From NCBI GenBank assembly GCA_030917815.1, contig JAUPTZ010000014.1:1-64000 (forward strand): a stretch of 64,000 nucleotides of DNA, written 5' to 3'. The position numbers and the translations under genes were made by a program. Below the pieces are notes generated by a model that made no database searches, had not been told where the DNA came from, and was given only the letters and a program-made list of their open reading frames with translations. Source of the DNA: Candidatus Babelota bacterium (lineage in GTDB: Bacteria > Babelota > Babeliae > Babelales > JAUPTZ01). This document shows positions 51,802 through 59,936 of the stretch, in pieces (positions within the stretch are counted from its first letter, which is position 1; every line of letters begins with the position of its first letter).

Positions 51802-53271
51802 TTACTGGGACGCACCGTCCAGCGCACGGGCAAGTGACACGTCCCCGTTTGCACGAGCCATATCGGCAGGCGTCTGGCCGCCGACAGCCATTCGCTTATC
51901 ACACCCTTTAGCAAGCAAAGCCTTGGCACACTGTACACGAATAGGTGAAGAACAAGAAGCTCTAGCAATCAAATGCAACGCATTATAGCCGTTTTCGTCA
52001 GTTGCGCGAACATTAGCGTAATTGTTCAACAACACGACAAGACAGTCTGTATCGCCACTCGAAGCCGCTACCAACAACGGGGTTCGACCATCTTCATCTT
52101 TGTCCTCAATGGTTTTCTTAACCCTTCCATCTTGTAAAAGACGCGCAAGCATCTCCGAAGAACCGGTTTGCGCAACAAGGACCAGTAACGGCGCCCCACC
52201 AACACTGGTCGGCGCACCGGCCTCAATCAAGAGGGCTGCGCATTCTGCATCATCCCCCGCAACAGCGTGCGTGAGGGGCGTTGCATTATTCCTATCACCA
52301 AAATTAACAAGCTTTTTAACCAACGGATTCTTAAGCAATTTTCCAAGCGCCTTGGCACTCTTATGAGAGATAACATAGGTAAGAATCGTATGCCCTTGCC
52401 CCCCTCCCTCAGGCGCACTGAGCACCTTCAGGATCTCTCCCTCCAGCATGCTCTCCGAATCAACACGCTCAAGCACATCAGCAAGCTCTTCAAGTTTTCC
52501 GGTCTCCATCAGAGATTTAAGTTCTTTGCGTAATTCAGAGCTCGAACGTATTACCGAGGTCGATTCAGCCCTACTCGATGATTCACCAGACCCAGAGGAT
52601 TCTTCCACCGATTCATGAACAGCCGACCGTACCTCATCAGACGGCATCCTACGAGCTATCGACGGTGCCTCATCTTCATCACCCTGAAACAGTGGTGCTA
52701 CATCCGACTCAGATGATTTCTCAACCCGATCATCATCACTCTGTTTCTCTTTGCTCTGTTCCTTTTTCGGCTTCTTTGTAGCAACCACGGCCGGCACCGC
52801 AGAGCAGGTCGCCACTTCCATCAGGTGCACGACTTCACCTTTTTCTACCGGCTTTTTCAGTCCAGCATTTAATTTTCCACGCATAACCGTGTCGGCAGTT
52901 TTAGACTTGTACCGCGCAAGCCCGTTCCTATAGGCGACTTTTTTATTCCAGAGACTATTACCCGCTGCCGTAGTAACAACAAACCCAGTACCGGCAACCG
53001 CACACACCTTATAAAAAAAGCGGCGTGCATCAACATAGTGGCGCCGCCCATCAGGAGTCCTATGCTTACAGGCTGCATCGGCTTTATTCATATCACGAAA
53101 CGCTTTAGCCGCCACAATTCCGGCCGTAATCGTTCCGACCGCCAATAAAGGAACAGCTACATCAAGAAGGTCTCTGACATACTCAGGCTCCTTCGCATGA
53201 AGCGGCTGAGCCACCATCCCAAACACGACTCCAATTATCGTAAGCAGTTTACCAATGTTTCTCATGGCCAA
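51802..53271 (-). CDS. Exported ankyrin-repeat protein (489 aa)
   Basis: A signal peptide (about 1-26, ending LHA-KE) precedes a hydrophobic segment (about 36-60, VAVPLLAVGTITAGIVAA) and a second one around 90-110. A Lys/Ser/Asp/Glu-rich disordered region follows (about 165-260). The C-terminal 190 residues contain about five ankyrin repeats, with GHTILTYVI, NNATPLTHAVAGDDAECAAL, GRTPLLVAASSGDTDCLVVL, GYNALHLIARA and GQTPADMARANGD. Ankyrin repeats mediate protein-protein contacts and are common in effectors of host-associated bacteria. Whether it is released or stays in the envelope cannot be told. It has a good promoter upstream and a terminator downstream. Confidence 0.88.
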   Translation of the reverse strand: MAMRNIGKLLTIIGVVFGMVAQPLHAKEPEYVRDLLDVAVPLLAVGTITAGIVAAKAFRDMNKADAACKHRTPDGRRHYVDARRFFYKVCAVAGTGFVVTTAAGNSLWNKKVAYRNGLARYKSKTADTVMRGKLNAGLKKPVEKGEVVHLMEVATCSAVPAVVATKKPKKEQSKEKQSDDDRVEKSSESDVAPLFQGDEDEAPSIARRMPSDEVRSAVHESVEESSGSGESSSRAESTSVIRSSSELRKELKSLMETGKLEELADVLERVDSESMLEGEILKVLSAPEGGGQGHTILTYVISHKSAKALGKLLKNPLVKKLVNFGDRNNATPLTHAVAGDDAECAALLIEAGAPTSVGGAPLLVLVAQTGSSEMLARLLQDGRVKKTIEDKDEDGRTPLLVAASSGDTDCLVVLLNNYANVRATDENGYNALHLIARASCSSPIRVQCAKALLAKGCDKRMAVGGQTPADMARANGDVSLARALDGASQ

Positions 53272-53303
53272 ATCCTCTGTGAAGAATAAAGGGTGTTGGA
53301 GTA

Positions 53304-53332
53304 ATCATACTGCGATACCAATAGAAAAACAA
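53304..53332 (-). promoter_or_regulatory. Promoter of the ankyrin gene
   Basis: Minus-strand TTGTTT (53327-53332), 17-base spacer, TATGAT (53304-53309), about 32 bases before the start. Confidence 0.6.
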
Positions 53333-53410
53333 CAGGCCCCATGCAACAAATAGAAACTTATCCTCCGATAGAGCCACCCTCATTGAAAAATAAAAAAATA
53401 CTGAGACCTG

Positions 53411-53438
53411 AAAAAAGGCGCCTTTAAGCGCCTTTTTT
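53411..53438. terminator. Bidirectional terminator
   Basis: AAAAAAGGCGC / GCGCCTTTTTT with a six-base loop, downstream of rbfA on the minus strand. Confidence 0.92.
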
Positions 53439-53462
53439 CATTAAAAATCATTCTGTAGTTCG

Positions 53463-53900
53463 CTACTCGTCATCGTCGCTATGAGCCACATCGCTACGCT
53501 TAGCATCATACTGCTCAAGCTCGGCACCAACCTTACTTAAAAGATCGGTCACACGCTTTTCTTTCTCTTTGCTTTCGTCAAAAAAGAATCGCAAATCAGG
53601 TACATAACGCCCCGATGCCGCACCCGCAAGCGCTTTACGCATAGAACCACGGTACAGTACAAGCTTTTCCCGAGCCGTTTCGAAAAGCTTCTGCCCCTCT
53701 TCAGGACCACAAGCATTCAAAAATGAACAGTATACGTAACACAGACCACCATCAGCAGACATCTCAACCTTGGTAAAGTAGAGCTGCAGCAGTGAGGGCT
53801 CGTCCTGCACTAACCGAGTAAGCAAGGCAGACAGCTCACGCAAGTAAAACGACTTCTTGCGTTCACGTTTTACCTCGTGCATACGCGCACTCATAACCAT
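53463..53900 (-). CDS. rbfA: Ribosome-binding factor A
   Basis: 145 residues. RbfA helps 16S rRNA 5'-end maturation and cold growth. The KH-like fold is suggested by RMHEVKRERKKSFYLRELSALL, the LYFTKVEMSADGGLCYVYCSF strand pair and RKALAGAASGRYVPDLRFFFDES, with the family's P-D-L-R-F-x-x-D-E-S signature. The C terminus has an acidic tail. It lies 44 bases after rpsU, probably in the same transcript, whereas in most bacteria rbfA sits beside infB. The exact start among several Met codons near 53900 is uncertain. Confidence 0.85.
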   Translation of the reverse strand: MVMSARMHEVKRERKKSFYLRELSALLTRLVQDEPSLLQLYFTKVEMSADGGLCYVYCSFLNACGPEEGQKLFETAREKLVLYRGSMRKALAGAASGRYVPDLRFFFDESKEKEKRVTDLLSKVGAELEQYDAKRSDVAHSDDDE

Positions 53901-53944
53901 ACTAGAAATCTTTCACGTACTAACGCGATCTTGGCAACCGTATC

Positions 53945-54148
53945 TTATTGGTCGTTGCAAAGACGCAAAATGTTATTTTTGATCGCACGCATAAGACGTT
54001 TGCGGCGCTTTTGTGTTGGCGCTTCAAAATATACCTGACGCTTCATGTCACGTACAACGCCTTCACGTTCAATTTTTTTCTTCAATTGTCTGAGAGCTCT
54101 CTCAATATTACCTGTAGATTGAACTTCAATGTTAAATCGTTTAGCCAT
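53945..54148 (-). CDS. rpsU: 30S ribosomal protein bS21
   Basis: 67-residue, very basic S21, normal in length. It has the family features ERALRQLKKKIEREGVVRDMKR, YFEAPTQKRRKR and a basic helical end. It helps base pairing of the mRNA leader with 16S rRNA. It is the first gene of an rpsU-rbfA pair and has its own promoter with a leader of about 70 bases. Confidence 0.95.
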   Translation of the reverse strand: MAKRFNIEVQSTGNIERALRQLKKKIEREGVVRDMKRQVYFEAPTQKRRKRLMRAIKNNILRLCNDQ

Positions 54149-54226
54149 AACTGACCAACCACCTTCTTAATTAGAGATGAAATAGGAAAAATTATTAAAA
54201 ACCACGCAAAACGCAATGTGCCAGAG

Positions 54227-54255
54227 AGTCTACGGTATCAGGCTCCATTTGTCAA
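54227..54255 (-). promoter_or_regulatory. Promoter of rpsU-rbfA
   Basis: Minus-strand TTGACA (54250-54255), 17-base spacer, TAGACT (54227-54232). It lies just after the stop of the beta-barrel gene, within a 112-base gap. Confidence 0.75.
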
Positions 54256-54260
54256 AAAGC

Positions 54261-55655
54261 TTAGAAGACAAAACTTAATGACCCTGCGAAAGTAGTCGTC
54301 TTCCACACCTGCATACCGGCAAAAATAGATTGCAAGGCCGCGCCAAATCGTAGAGATGATGTTACCTCATACTCGAAGCCGAGATGAATCAGCTGCGCAT
54401 TATAAGCACCATCTTTTTCCAATTTAGAAGCCTTAAACGAAGCATTATTAGCTCCGGTAAACGTAAGCGTGTCTTTTTCATGTGCTACATACATATAGGT
54501 TACATAGCAACTAAGGGAATCTACAAAGCGGGCCGCTTTAACGGTTGCATAAGCTTTCCAAAGCGCTCCGGGCCGCTTGGTAACCGCCACTTGCCACGGA
54601 TAAATACCGACCTGAAAGTCGGACGTTGGCGCAAATTGCTTGCCAATCGTATCTTCATTAAAATACGTACCACTGCCACCAAAGCCAACATTAAGCATGC
54701 CCGGAAAATCAAAACTCACCTCGGCAAGCCCGGTTAATCCATAAAAACCATCAGACCCCAACGAGATGTCCCACAGATTTCCTACAATCTTTTTTTCAGC
54801 CGTCGGCAGCGTCATCGAGAAAGCGGCCAACGGTGTCGCGGTAACCACATGGTCACCTTCGTTGTCTTTAAGGCTAAATCCTCTGCGCCACGAAAGCTCA
54901 ATGCTCATATCCTCAACTCCGGTATTCTTCACCCCATCAAAGTTAATGCCGAGCGCTGCACCAATATCATGTCGTGGCCCTGGACCGGTTAAAAATTGTT
55001 TAATATCGGTAAGAAAAGCATCTGATGAGGTATCAACCGTTACGACACCGGTCGTGGGATCAATAAGCGGATTTCCGGTATACACCGGCTGCTTTACCGC
55101 ATACTCGGCTACGCCACCACGTACCGCAACCCCAACACCATTAAAGAAACAATAATCAAGCGACCCCCGAGCCCCAATACGACTAAAACTCATCGCCGTA
55201 TCATATTTACCCCAATAAACTCGCGCATCACTTGCATCAAGTGGTTGGTAAGTAGAGCCAACGAAAACCAAATCGGCATCATGACCAATCGCAGCCGTAG
55301 CAAGAGCAGTGTAAGCATCACTCAATGGAGCATTAGCCACAATGTCGGTGTACTCCCAAGAATCGGTTCCCGGATGAATGAGCAATCCAAGCATGTTAAG
55401 TAATCCCAGCCGATCGCCCAGTGCTACTTTTTTATTGGTAGCATCTTTTGCATTGCGCGCATACTGGTAGTACGGCACAACAGAAAGCGCAAGCTGACTT
55501 TTCTTACCAGGCAACGAAGGGCGGCCTTGACCATAGACTGAAAACATTGGGGCCGGATCGGAGAACGAGACGATATCGGTGGCACTCAATGATGAAGCAC
55601 TGATCAGAACCCCAGCAATCATCCTAAGTAGTGTATAGTTATACGAAATACTCAC
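54261..55655 (-). CDS. Outer-membrane beta-barrel protein candidate
   Basis: 464 residues. The start is GTG at 55655, five bases after GGAGG. The signal peptide ends near SLSA-T. The mature protein alternates hydrophobic and polar residues in many strand-like segments (QLALSVVPYYQYA, YGLTGLAEVSFDFPGMLNVGFGG, SLRFGAALQSIF). It closes with a strand ending in an aromatic residue (FAGSLSFVF), the usual C-terminal signature for outer-membrane insertion. Family unknown; porin- or FadL-like barrels are possibilities. It lies downstream of two transporter genes, separated from them by a perfect palindrome, which may fit a nutrient-uptake role. Confidence 0.75.
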   Translation of the reverse strand: MSISYNYTLLRMIAGVLISASSLSATDIVSFSDPAPMFSVYGQGRPSLPGKKSQLALSVVPYYQYARNAKDATNKKVALGDRLGLLNMLGLLIHPGTDSWEYTDIVANAPLSDAYTALATAAIGHDADLVFVGSTYQPLDASDARVYWGKYDTAMSFSRIGARGSLDYCFFNGVGVAVRGGVAEYAVKQPVYTGNPLIDPTTGVVTVDTSSDAFLTDIKQFLTGPGPRHDIGAALGINFDGVKNTGVEDMSIELSWRRGFSLKDNEGDHVVTATPLAAFSMTLPTAEKKIVGNLWDISLGSDGFYGLTGLAEVSFDFPGMLNVGFGGSGTYFNEDTIGKQFAPTSDFQVGIYPWQVAVTKRPGALWKAYATVKAARFVDSLSCYVTYMYVAHEKDTLTFTGANNASFKASKLEKDGAYNAQLIHLGFEYEVTSSLRFGAALQSIFAGMQVWKTTTFAGSLSFVF

Positions 55656-55678
55656 GCTGCCTCCTCAAATCAAACTTA

Positions 55679-55712
55679 GTATACACCTATGATGTCTATC
55701 ATAGGTGTATAC
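55679..55712. promoter_or_regulatory. Perfect 15-base palindrome
   Basis: GTATACACCTATGAT (55679-55693), loop GTCT, ATCATAGGTGTATAC (55698-55712). It lies in the 90-base gap between the amino-acid permease and the beta-barrel gene, with no T-run on either side. It could be an operator for the barrel gene or an RNA hairpin. Confidence 0.7.
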
Positions 55713-55745
55713 CACTATGCTTAAAGCAGGGTCAAGTATGCGCGG

Positions 55746-56942
55746 TTAAAGCACCGCAAGAGTCGACTGGACGCTCAACCAGCACAACCAGAACGCGCTC
55801 ACGCAGGCACCAACAGCAATTACTGCATCGTAGAGAGTCTGCCACGTCCGACGATCAAAGAGTAAGGCCATTACCGAAAGCAAATAGGCCAATGCAACAA
55901 ACGCACTGGTCAACTGCAATATGGTACCAGGCTGCACCACAAACGCACTCAGCGCCGTAGACCCACCAATAATCAACACCGCAACCCGTTCATTCAACAA
56001 CTTCCCGGTAAAACAGCTACGTACTACACAGTTTTGTGCCTTGCGCATAACATCCAAGAAAAGCTCTGCCACCGACCACACCATTGAATGAAGCGTGCCA
56101 AAAATAGCAAAAAATGCGCCAATTGAAATCAACCACCCGAGCCACTCATAGCCAGGAAGTGCGGCCGCAATCGCTTGCGAAAATGCTTGATTCATACCAC
56201 CGACAAAAAATGACTTATCAATTGCCGCCAGCGAACTCGCAATAAAAAGCGAGAACATTGAAGCTACAATGACAACCGAATATAACGCAGCCCGAGGCAC
56301 ATTGCGGCCAGGGTTTACCACAATGCCATACAATGATGAAATGCTCTCAAAACCAAGCATCGAAAATAGAATCAACGGCAGCGCCGTAATAACTGCGTCA
56401 TAGCCATAGGGAGCAATGGGGCTCATCAATGCCGGCTTTGTATGCATGCAACAAATTATACTGGAGACTATCATCGGCACCAACACACATGCTGCAATCA
56501 GATACTGCCCCCATGAAGAGATCTGAGTACCTGCAAGCACCAGAGCAACTAATATACCTAAGAGCACCAGCCCTATAGTTAACGGGTCATAGCCAAGATA
56601 CGGCATCAACTGAACGCCAAGCTGTTGCGTCAAAAATCCCATGGCAATAGTAACACCACCGACATACCCGAGCGAGGCAATCATACCAACCATATGTCCG
56701 CCCCACAGTGCAGGGTAACGATATCCCCACGCATCACCAGGATACAAAACTGCTAAACGACCCAATGCAAGCACTATGAAAAGAACCAATACGCCACTTA
56801 ATGCGTAGGAGAACATGCTCGCAAGGCCAACGGTATAGGCAAGCTTTGCCGGCATCGCAAATATTCCGGCACCGATCATTGCATTAATACCAATAATTGT
56901 TGCCGCGAATAGTCCTATTTTATTTCCTTCGTGCTGGTCCAT
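55746..56942 (-). CDS. APC-family amino acid permease
   Basis: 398 residues with about 11-12 membrane segments. The N terminus has the APC superfamily motif GINAMIGAGIFAMPAK (helix 1 with an unwound G-x-G-I-F). SYALSGVLVLFIVLALGRLA and FSMLGFESISSLYGIVVNPGRNVPRA (E-S/T-x-x-x-x-E-type helix 6) support amino acid/polyamine permeases. It imports or exchanges an amino acid of unknown identity. The start lies 23 bases inside the preceding symporter gene, with AAGGAG upstream, so the two are translationally coupled. Confidence 0.9.
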   Translation of the reverse strand: MDQHEGNKIGLFAATIIGINAMIGAGIFAMPAKLAYTVGLASMFSYALSGVLVLFIVLALGRLAVLYPGDAWGYRYPALWGGHMVGMIASLGYVGGVTIAMGFLTQQLGVQLMPYLGYDPLTIGLVLLGILVALVLAGTQISSWGQYLIAACVLVPMIVSSIICCMHTKPALMSPIAPYGYDAVITALPLILFSMLGFESISSLYGIVVNPGRNVPRAALYSVVIVASMFSLFIASSLAAIDKSFFVGGMNQAFSQAIAAALPGYEWLGWLISIGAFFAIFGTLHSMVWSVAELFLDVMRKAQNCVVRSCFTGKLLNERVAVLIIGGSTALSAFVVQPGTILQLTSAFVALAYLLSVMALLFDRRTWQTLYDAVIAVGACVSAFWLCWLSVQSTLAVL

Positions 56943-58122
56943 AACTGGCAGCTCCTTTCTTCGTAAACATACTCGTAAAGCGATCCAATGCGATTACTAA
57001 CGCGCCATCGCCCATCACGTTAGCAGCGGTCCCAAACCCGTCCTGTAAAAGATACAGCGCAGTCATTACACTGAGCATCTCCGGCGTAAAACCAAACAAT
57101 GACTTAAGTAAGGGAAGCATAACAATAATGCCCCCGCCCGGAATACCGGAAACGGCAAGCATGTTAAGGCACAAGAAGCCAGCAAAGATCAAGTACGTTT
57201 CCAATGGCGGCACAATACCAAAAAACAGCTTCATCGTAGCCAAGGCAAACAACGGCGTACATACCGCATCACCCATCAAGTGGATATTAGCCAGAATAGG
57301 CATCGCAAACTGAGATAGTGACCGATTGTTCGTATTTTTTTCGGCACAAACCACACTCACTGGCAGTGTTGCAACGCTGGACATCGTCCCTAACGCGGTC
57401 AGATAACTTGGCAAAGCGGTCATCCAGCTTTCCATAGTTTTTTTCAATGAACCTGCGTTAGCAACCATATACGCCACAAAAAGCCATATAACCTGCATAA
57501 CTACCGCAAGCACAAATACCGCACCATAGGCGCTAAATAGCTGTGCCACCGGCAGTTCTCGCATCATTTTAAGGAAAAATCCAAACACATAAAGAGGCAA
57601 AATAGGAATGAAGACGAGCGATAAACCCTGCTCAATGCACCGCTTACCAACCGCAAGCCATCGAGAAAGAAATGGCACTGAAATAAGAGTCAGCAAAGAA
57701 CCAAGAATGAGAGCCACAATCATCGCCTGATCGGACCGCACGAGTGAAGGTAAATTAAGAGTATAAAAAGGGGACAGCCCACTCGCTTGCAAGGCAAACC
57801 CTCCCGAGTGATCATGCGATATCAAGCGCAAGGCGGCAAGACCAAAACCGTAGGTATACAGGCTCGTAACCGCATTGGATACCGTTACTAGTGAAAGTAA
57901 CAGTAATACCATAGCCAATGAATTTTTAGCAAAAGAGGCGATGCCGCTTGCTACAAAGAAAAACACTATACCAGGCAGACAAAATTCAAGCACTTCCTTG
58001 ATCAATGAACTCGCCGTAAAAAATAGGCGCACCGTTTGATCGCACACCACCATGTTGAGTAGAAACGCTGCGATGATTGCGCACAGCAGTTGCAGGGGTA
58101 ACGAATGAACTATTTTTTTCAT
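56920..58122 (-). CDS. Dicarboxylate/amino acid:cation symporter (DAACS family)
   Basis: 400 residues, polytopic. Signature segments of the glutamate/dicarboxylate symporter fold are present: LGTMSSVATLPVSV (hairpin 1 serine-rich loop), ANIHLMGDAVCTPLFALA, SGIPGGGIIVMLPLL (hairpin 2) and LQDGFGTAANVMGDGALVIALDRF (helix 8, with N-x-x-G-D). These proteins import C4-dicarboxylates, glutamate, aspartate or serine/threonine with Na+ or H+. It is the first gene of a two-gene unit with the APC permease, suggesting a joint amino-acid uptake or exchange role. Confidence 0.92.
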   Translation of the reverse strand: MKKIVHSLPLQLLCAIIAAFLLNMVVCDQTVRLFFTASSLIKEVLEFCLPGIVFFFVASGIASFAKNSLAMVLLLLSLVTVSNAVTSLYTYGFGLAALRLISHDHSGGFALQASGLSPFYTLNLPSLVRSDQAMIVALILGSLLTLISVPFLSRWLAVGKRCIEQGLSLVFIPILPLYVFGFFLKMMRELPVAQLFSAYGAVFVLAVVMQVIWLFVAYMVANAGSLKKTMESWMTALPSYLTALGTMSSVATLPVSVVCAEKNTNNRSLSQFAMPILANIHLMGDAVCTPLFALATMKLFFGIVPPLETYLIFAGFLCLNMLAVSGIPGGGIIVMLPLLKSLFGFTPEMLSVMTALYLLQDGFGTAANVMGDGALVIALDRFTSMFTKKGAASYGPARRK

Positions 58123-58177
58123 AGGTAATCTTTCCTGTAAGTCTTACGAGCTATTTTGCATAGACGAGCAGCTAGCT

Positions 58178-58284
58178 CGTCATCGCGAGGAACAGCGTGA
58201 CGTGGCGATCCAGAAAAAGCAGGCTTAACCCCTACAACTAGGCTGGATTGCCACGGCTTCACCATGGAAGCCTCGCAATGACAG
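58178..58284. repeat. Imperfect palindromic repeat element
   Basis: The left arm GTCATCGCGAGG...CGTGGCGATCCAG (58179-58213) pairs with the right arm CTGGATTGCCACG...CCTCGCAATGAC (58243-58282) around a 29-base centre. I recall this GTCATTGCGAGG/CGTGGCAATCCAG motif as an intergenic palindromic repeat found in many, often host-associated, bacterial genomes. It occupies the 343-base gap between the symporter and the Pro/Ala/Thr-rich protein, which otherwise holds only a promoter. Confidence 0.8.
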
Positions 58285-58377
58285 CCTTTCACTGTCTTAT
58301 AAATTCTTCAATGCCCACTCAGTTTAAAACGGGCGATCGTACCATAAGAGAGAGCAAAAACCTACTTTTTAAAACAA

Positions 58378-58415
58378 AAAACCATTGACTTTGGCCGTTA
58401 TGACCCTGCTATTAT
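58378..58415 (+). promoter_or_regulatory. Promoter of the Pro/Ala/Thr-rich protein
   Basis: AAAAC, two bases, TTGACT (58385-58390), and TGC-TATTAT (extended -10, 58407-58415) after 19 bases. The upstream block resembles 39785-39801. Confidence 0.5.
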
Positions 58416-58465
58416 TAATACATGCTGAATTATGTACAAACAAAACAATGGCAAGGAAAATTTCG

Positions 58466-59503
58466 ATGAATGCGAAAAAATTACTCCTTCTAATGATCAC
58501 AATGTTCCTACCAACAGCAACAACACCGCTCATAGGCGCTACCACTCAACATGGTGATGTCGAGTCGCTCCTCAATGATACTACCGCCGAACTGATGCAG
58601 GCGTATGACTTGCTAGAGATGCTCAAGCGACGGTCGGAAGAGGTTGCACACACATCGGTTGTTCCTGATTTTGACATCTACTTACCACGAACTCTCGACC
58701 AAATTCGCAAGCCGCTTAAAGCAAAATTGCTCGAAGTATTAAGCGCTACGCCGTTCAGCGATCCAGAAAAGCATCTAGCCGATTGCCAAGAAGCTATCGT
58801 TGCTCTTGAACACTACTTAGGCACGTTAAAATCGATCACCGCGCAGCAACAAGAACACCAAGCACGGGCCCCTATCGCCTATGTGCCACGGTCTCATGGC
58901 ATGCACCGAAAAACCGTGCGTAGACACCGAGCGCCCGCACCAACAGAGACTCAACCGGTAACCACGCCAGCAACCTCCGATGGCTTCGATCAACTCGCAA
59001 AAGCGTATGACCTTCATGAGCCAATTACCTCAACTCCGGCTGTAGCAACGCCTGCAGCAACCCCGCAAGCGCCGGCAACAACGACCACTCCCCCAATACC
59101 AGCCGTTAGCACTCCTGTAGCGACCACACCGGCCACTACTCCTGAACCAGTAACACCGGCGCCAAACCCTTTTGCTGCCCTCTTTAAAACACCATCAACC
59201 CCAACGACAACACCGCCAGCGCCAACCCTTACTCCAATAACTCCACCAGTTGCCCCAACTATCACACCACCAGTAACACCTATGACAACCCCTTCAGTCC
59301 CTCTTTTCAAAGTACCAACAACACCAGCACCGGCGACACCGGCAATTACCCCAACAGCACCTGCCATAAGCACTCCACCGGCTACCACGTCACCAGCCGC
59401 AAATCCTTTTGCCGACATGTTTAAGACACCGGCGAAACCGGTGACCCCTGCGACATCACCGGCAGCGACAGTCCCTGCGCCAGCAACGGTACCGGCTAAG
59501 TAA
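58466..59503 (+). CDS. Exported Pro/Ala/Thr-rich protein (345 aa)
   Basis: Unknown. The start at 58466 has AAGGA about nine bases upstream. The longer frame from 58385 begins inside the promoter. It has a signal peptide (about 1-25) and a helical domain (about 30-130, with DTTAELMQAYDLLEMLKRRSEEV). A basic stretch, HRKTVRRHRAP, precedes about 200 residues of Pro/Thr/Ala/Val low complexity. Two copies of a short element interrupt this tail (NPFAALFKTPS and NPFADMFKTPAKP), possibly linear binding motifs. A cell-surface or secreted stalk-like protein is plausible. Alternatively the tail is simply disordered. Confidence 0.75.
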   Translation: MNAKKLLLLMITMFLPTATTPLIGATTQHGDVESLLNDTTAELMQAYDLLEMLKRRSEEVAHTSVVPDFDIYLPRTLDQIRKPLKAKLLEVLSATPFSDPEKHLADCQEAIVALEHYLGTLKSITAQQQEHQARAPIAYVPRSHGMHRKTVRRHRAPAPTETQPVTTPATSDGFDQLAKAYDLHEPITSTPAVATPAATPQAPATTTTPPIPAVSTPVATTPATTPEPVTPAPNPFAALFKTPSTPTTTPPAPTLTPITPPVAPTITPPVTPMTTPSVPLFKVPTTPAPATPAITPTAPAISTPPATTSPAANPFADMFKTPAKPVTPATSPAATVPAPATVPAK

Positions 59504-59607
59504 CCTAAATCGATACCGCATTACGCGAATAAAATACCCTAGGTGAGAGCAAGGTATAGTCGGATTCTTCAAATTCCACTAAAATACCGGAAACAAAAGG
59601 AGTTTCC

Positions 59608-59865
59608 ATGTATTGTAGTTACTATGTCGTCACCGCACATCGCCACATGATCTGGCTCATCGTTGCGCACCTTAAAAGCCATGATAACATTGCGTTTCAT
59701 CGCACCATGGATGGCGCGCGCGATGTTCTTGAGTTTTTTGTCACTCCAGCCTACGAAGAACAACTCGTTAAATGGTTTGATCTTTACCAGGAAGAAGGGT
59801 TCATATTCGGCTATAAAAAGGAGACCAATCGATTGATTTCTTCAGAGGAATCATTGTGCGAATAA
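59608..59865 (+). CDS. Small conserved-looking cytosolic protein (85 aa)
   Basis: Not securely recognised. A clear AAGGAG lies seven bases before the ATG. There is no signal peptide. The predicted fold alternates strand and helix (YVVTAHRHMIWLIVAHLKSHD, VLEFFVTPAYEEQLVKWFDLYQEEGFIFGYKKE), with a compact, ordinary amino-acid composition unlike the secreted proteins nearby. It resembles small DUF proteins that end in F-V-x-P-x-x-E. It lies between the Pro/Ala/Thr-rich gene and an antiporter, with its own terminator. Confidence 0.7.
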   Translation: MYCSYYVVTAHRHMIWLIVAHLKSHDNIAFHRTMDGARDVLEFFVTPAYEEQLVKWFDLYQEEGFIFGYKKETNRLISSEESLCE

Positions 59866-59866
59866 G

Positions 59867-59910
59867 AAAAAAGCAGTATTATAAAACCATCGTATAAGAC
59901 CGCTTTTTTT
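59867..59910 (+). terminator. Terminator after the 85-aa gene
   Basis: Imperfect hairpin: AAAAAAGC, GT and TTATA pair with TATAA, AC and GCTTTTTTT, with two mismatched positions and a nine-base loop. Confidence 0.7.
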
Positions 59911-59936
59911 CACTTTACATCGTCACAGGTTTCTTC

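Noticed and set aside
59014-59418. 134-codon Gly/Val-rich antisense frame
   Set aside because: It is the complement of the Pro/Ala/Thr-rich tail, an artefact of low complexity.
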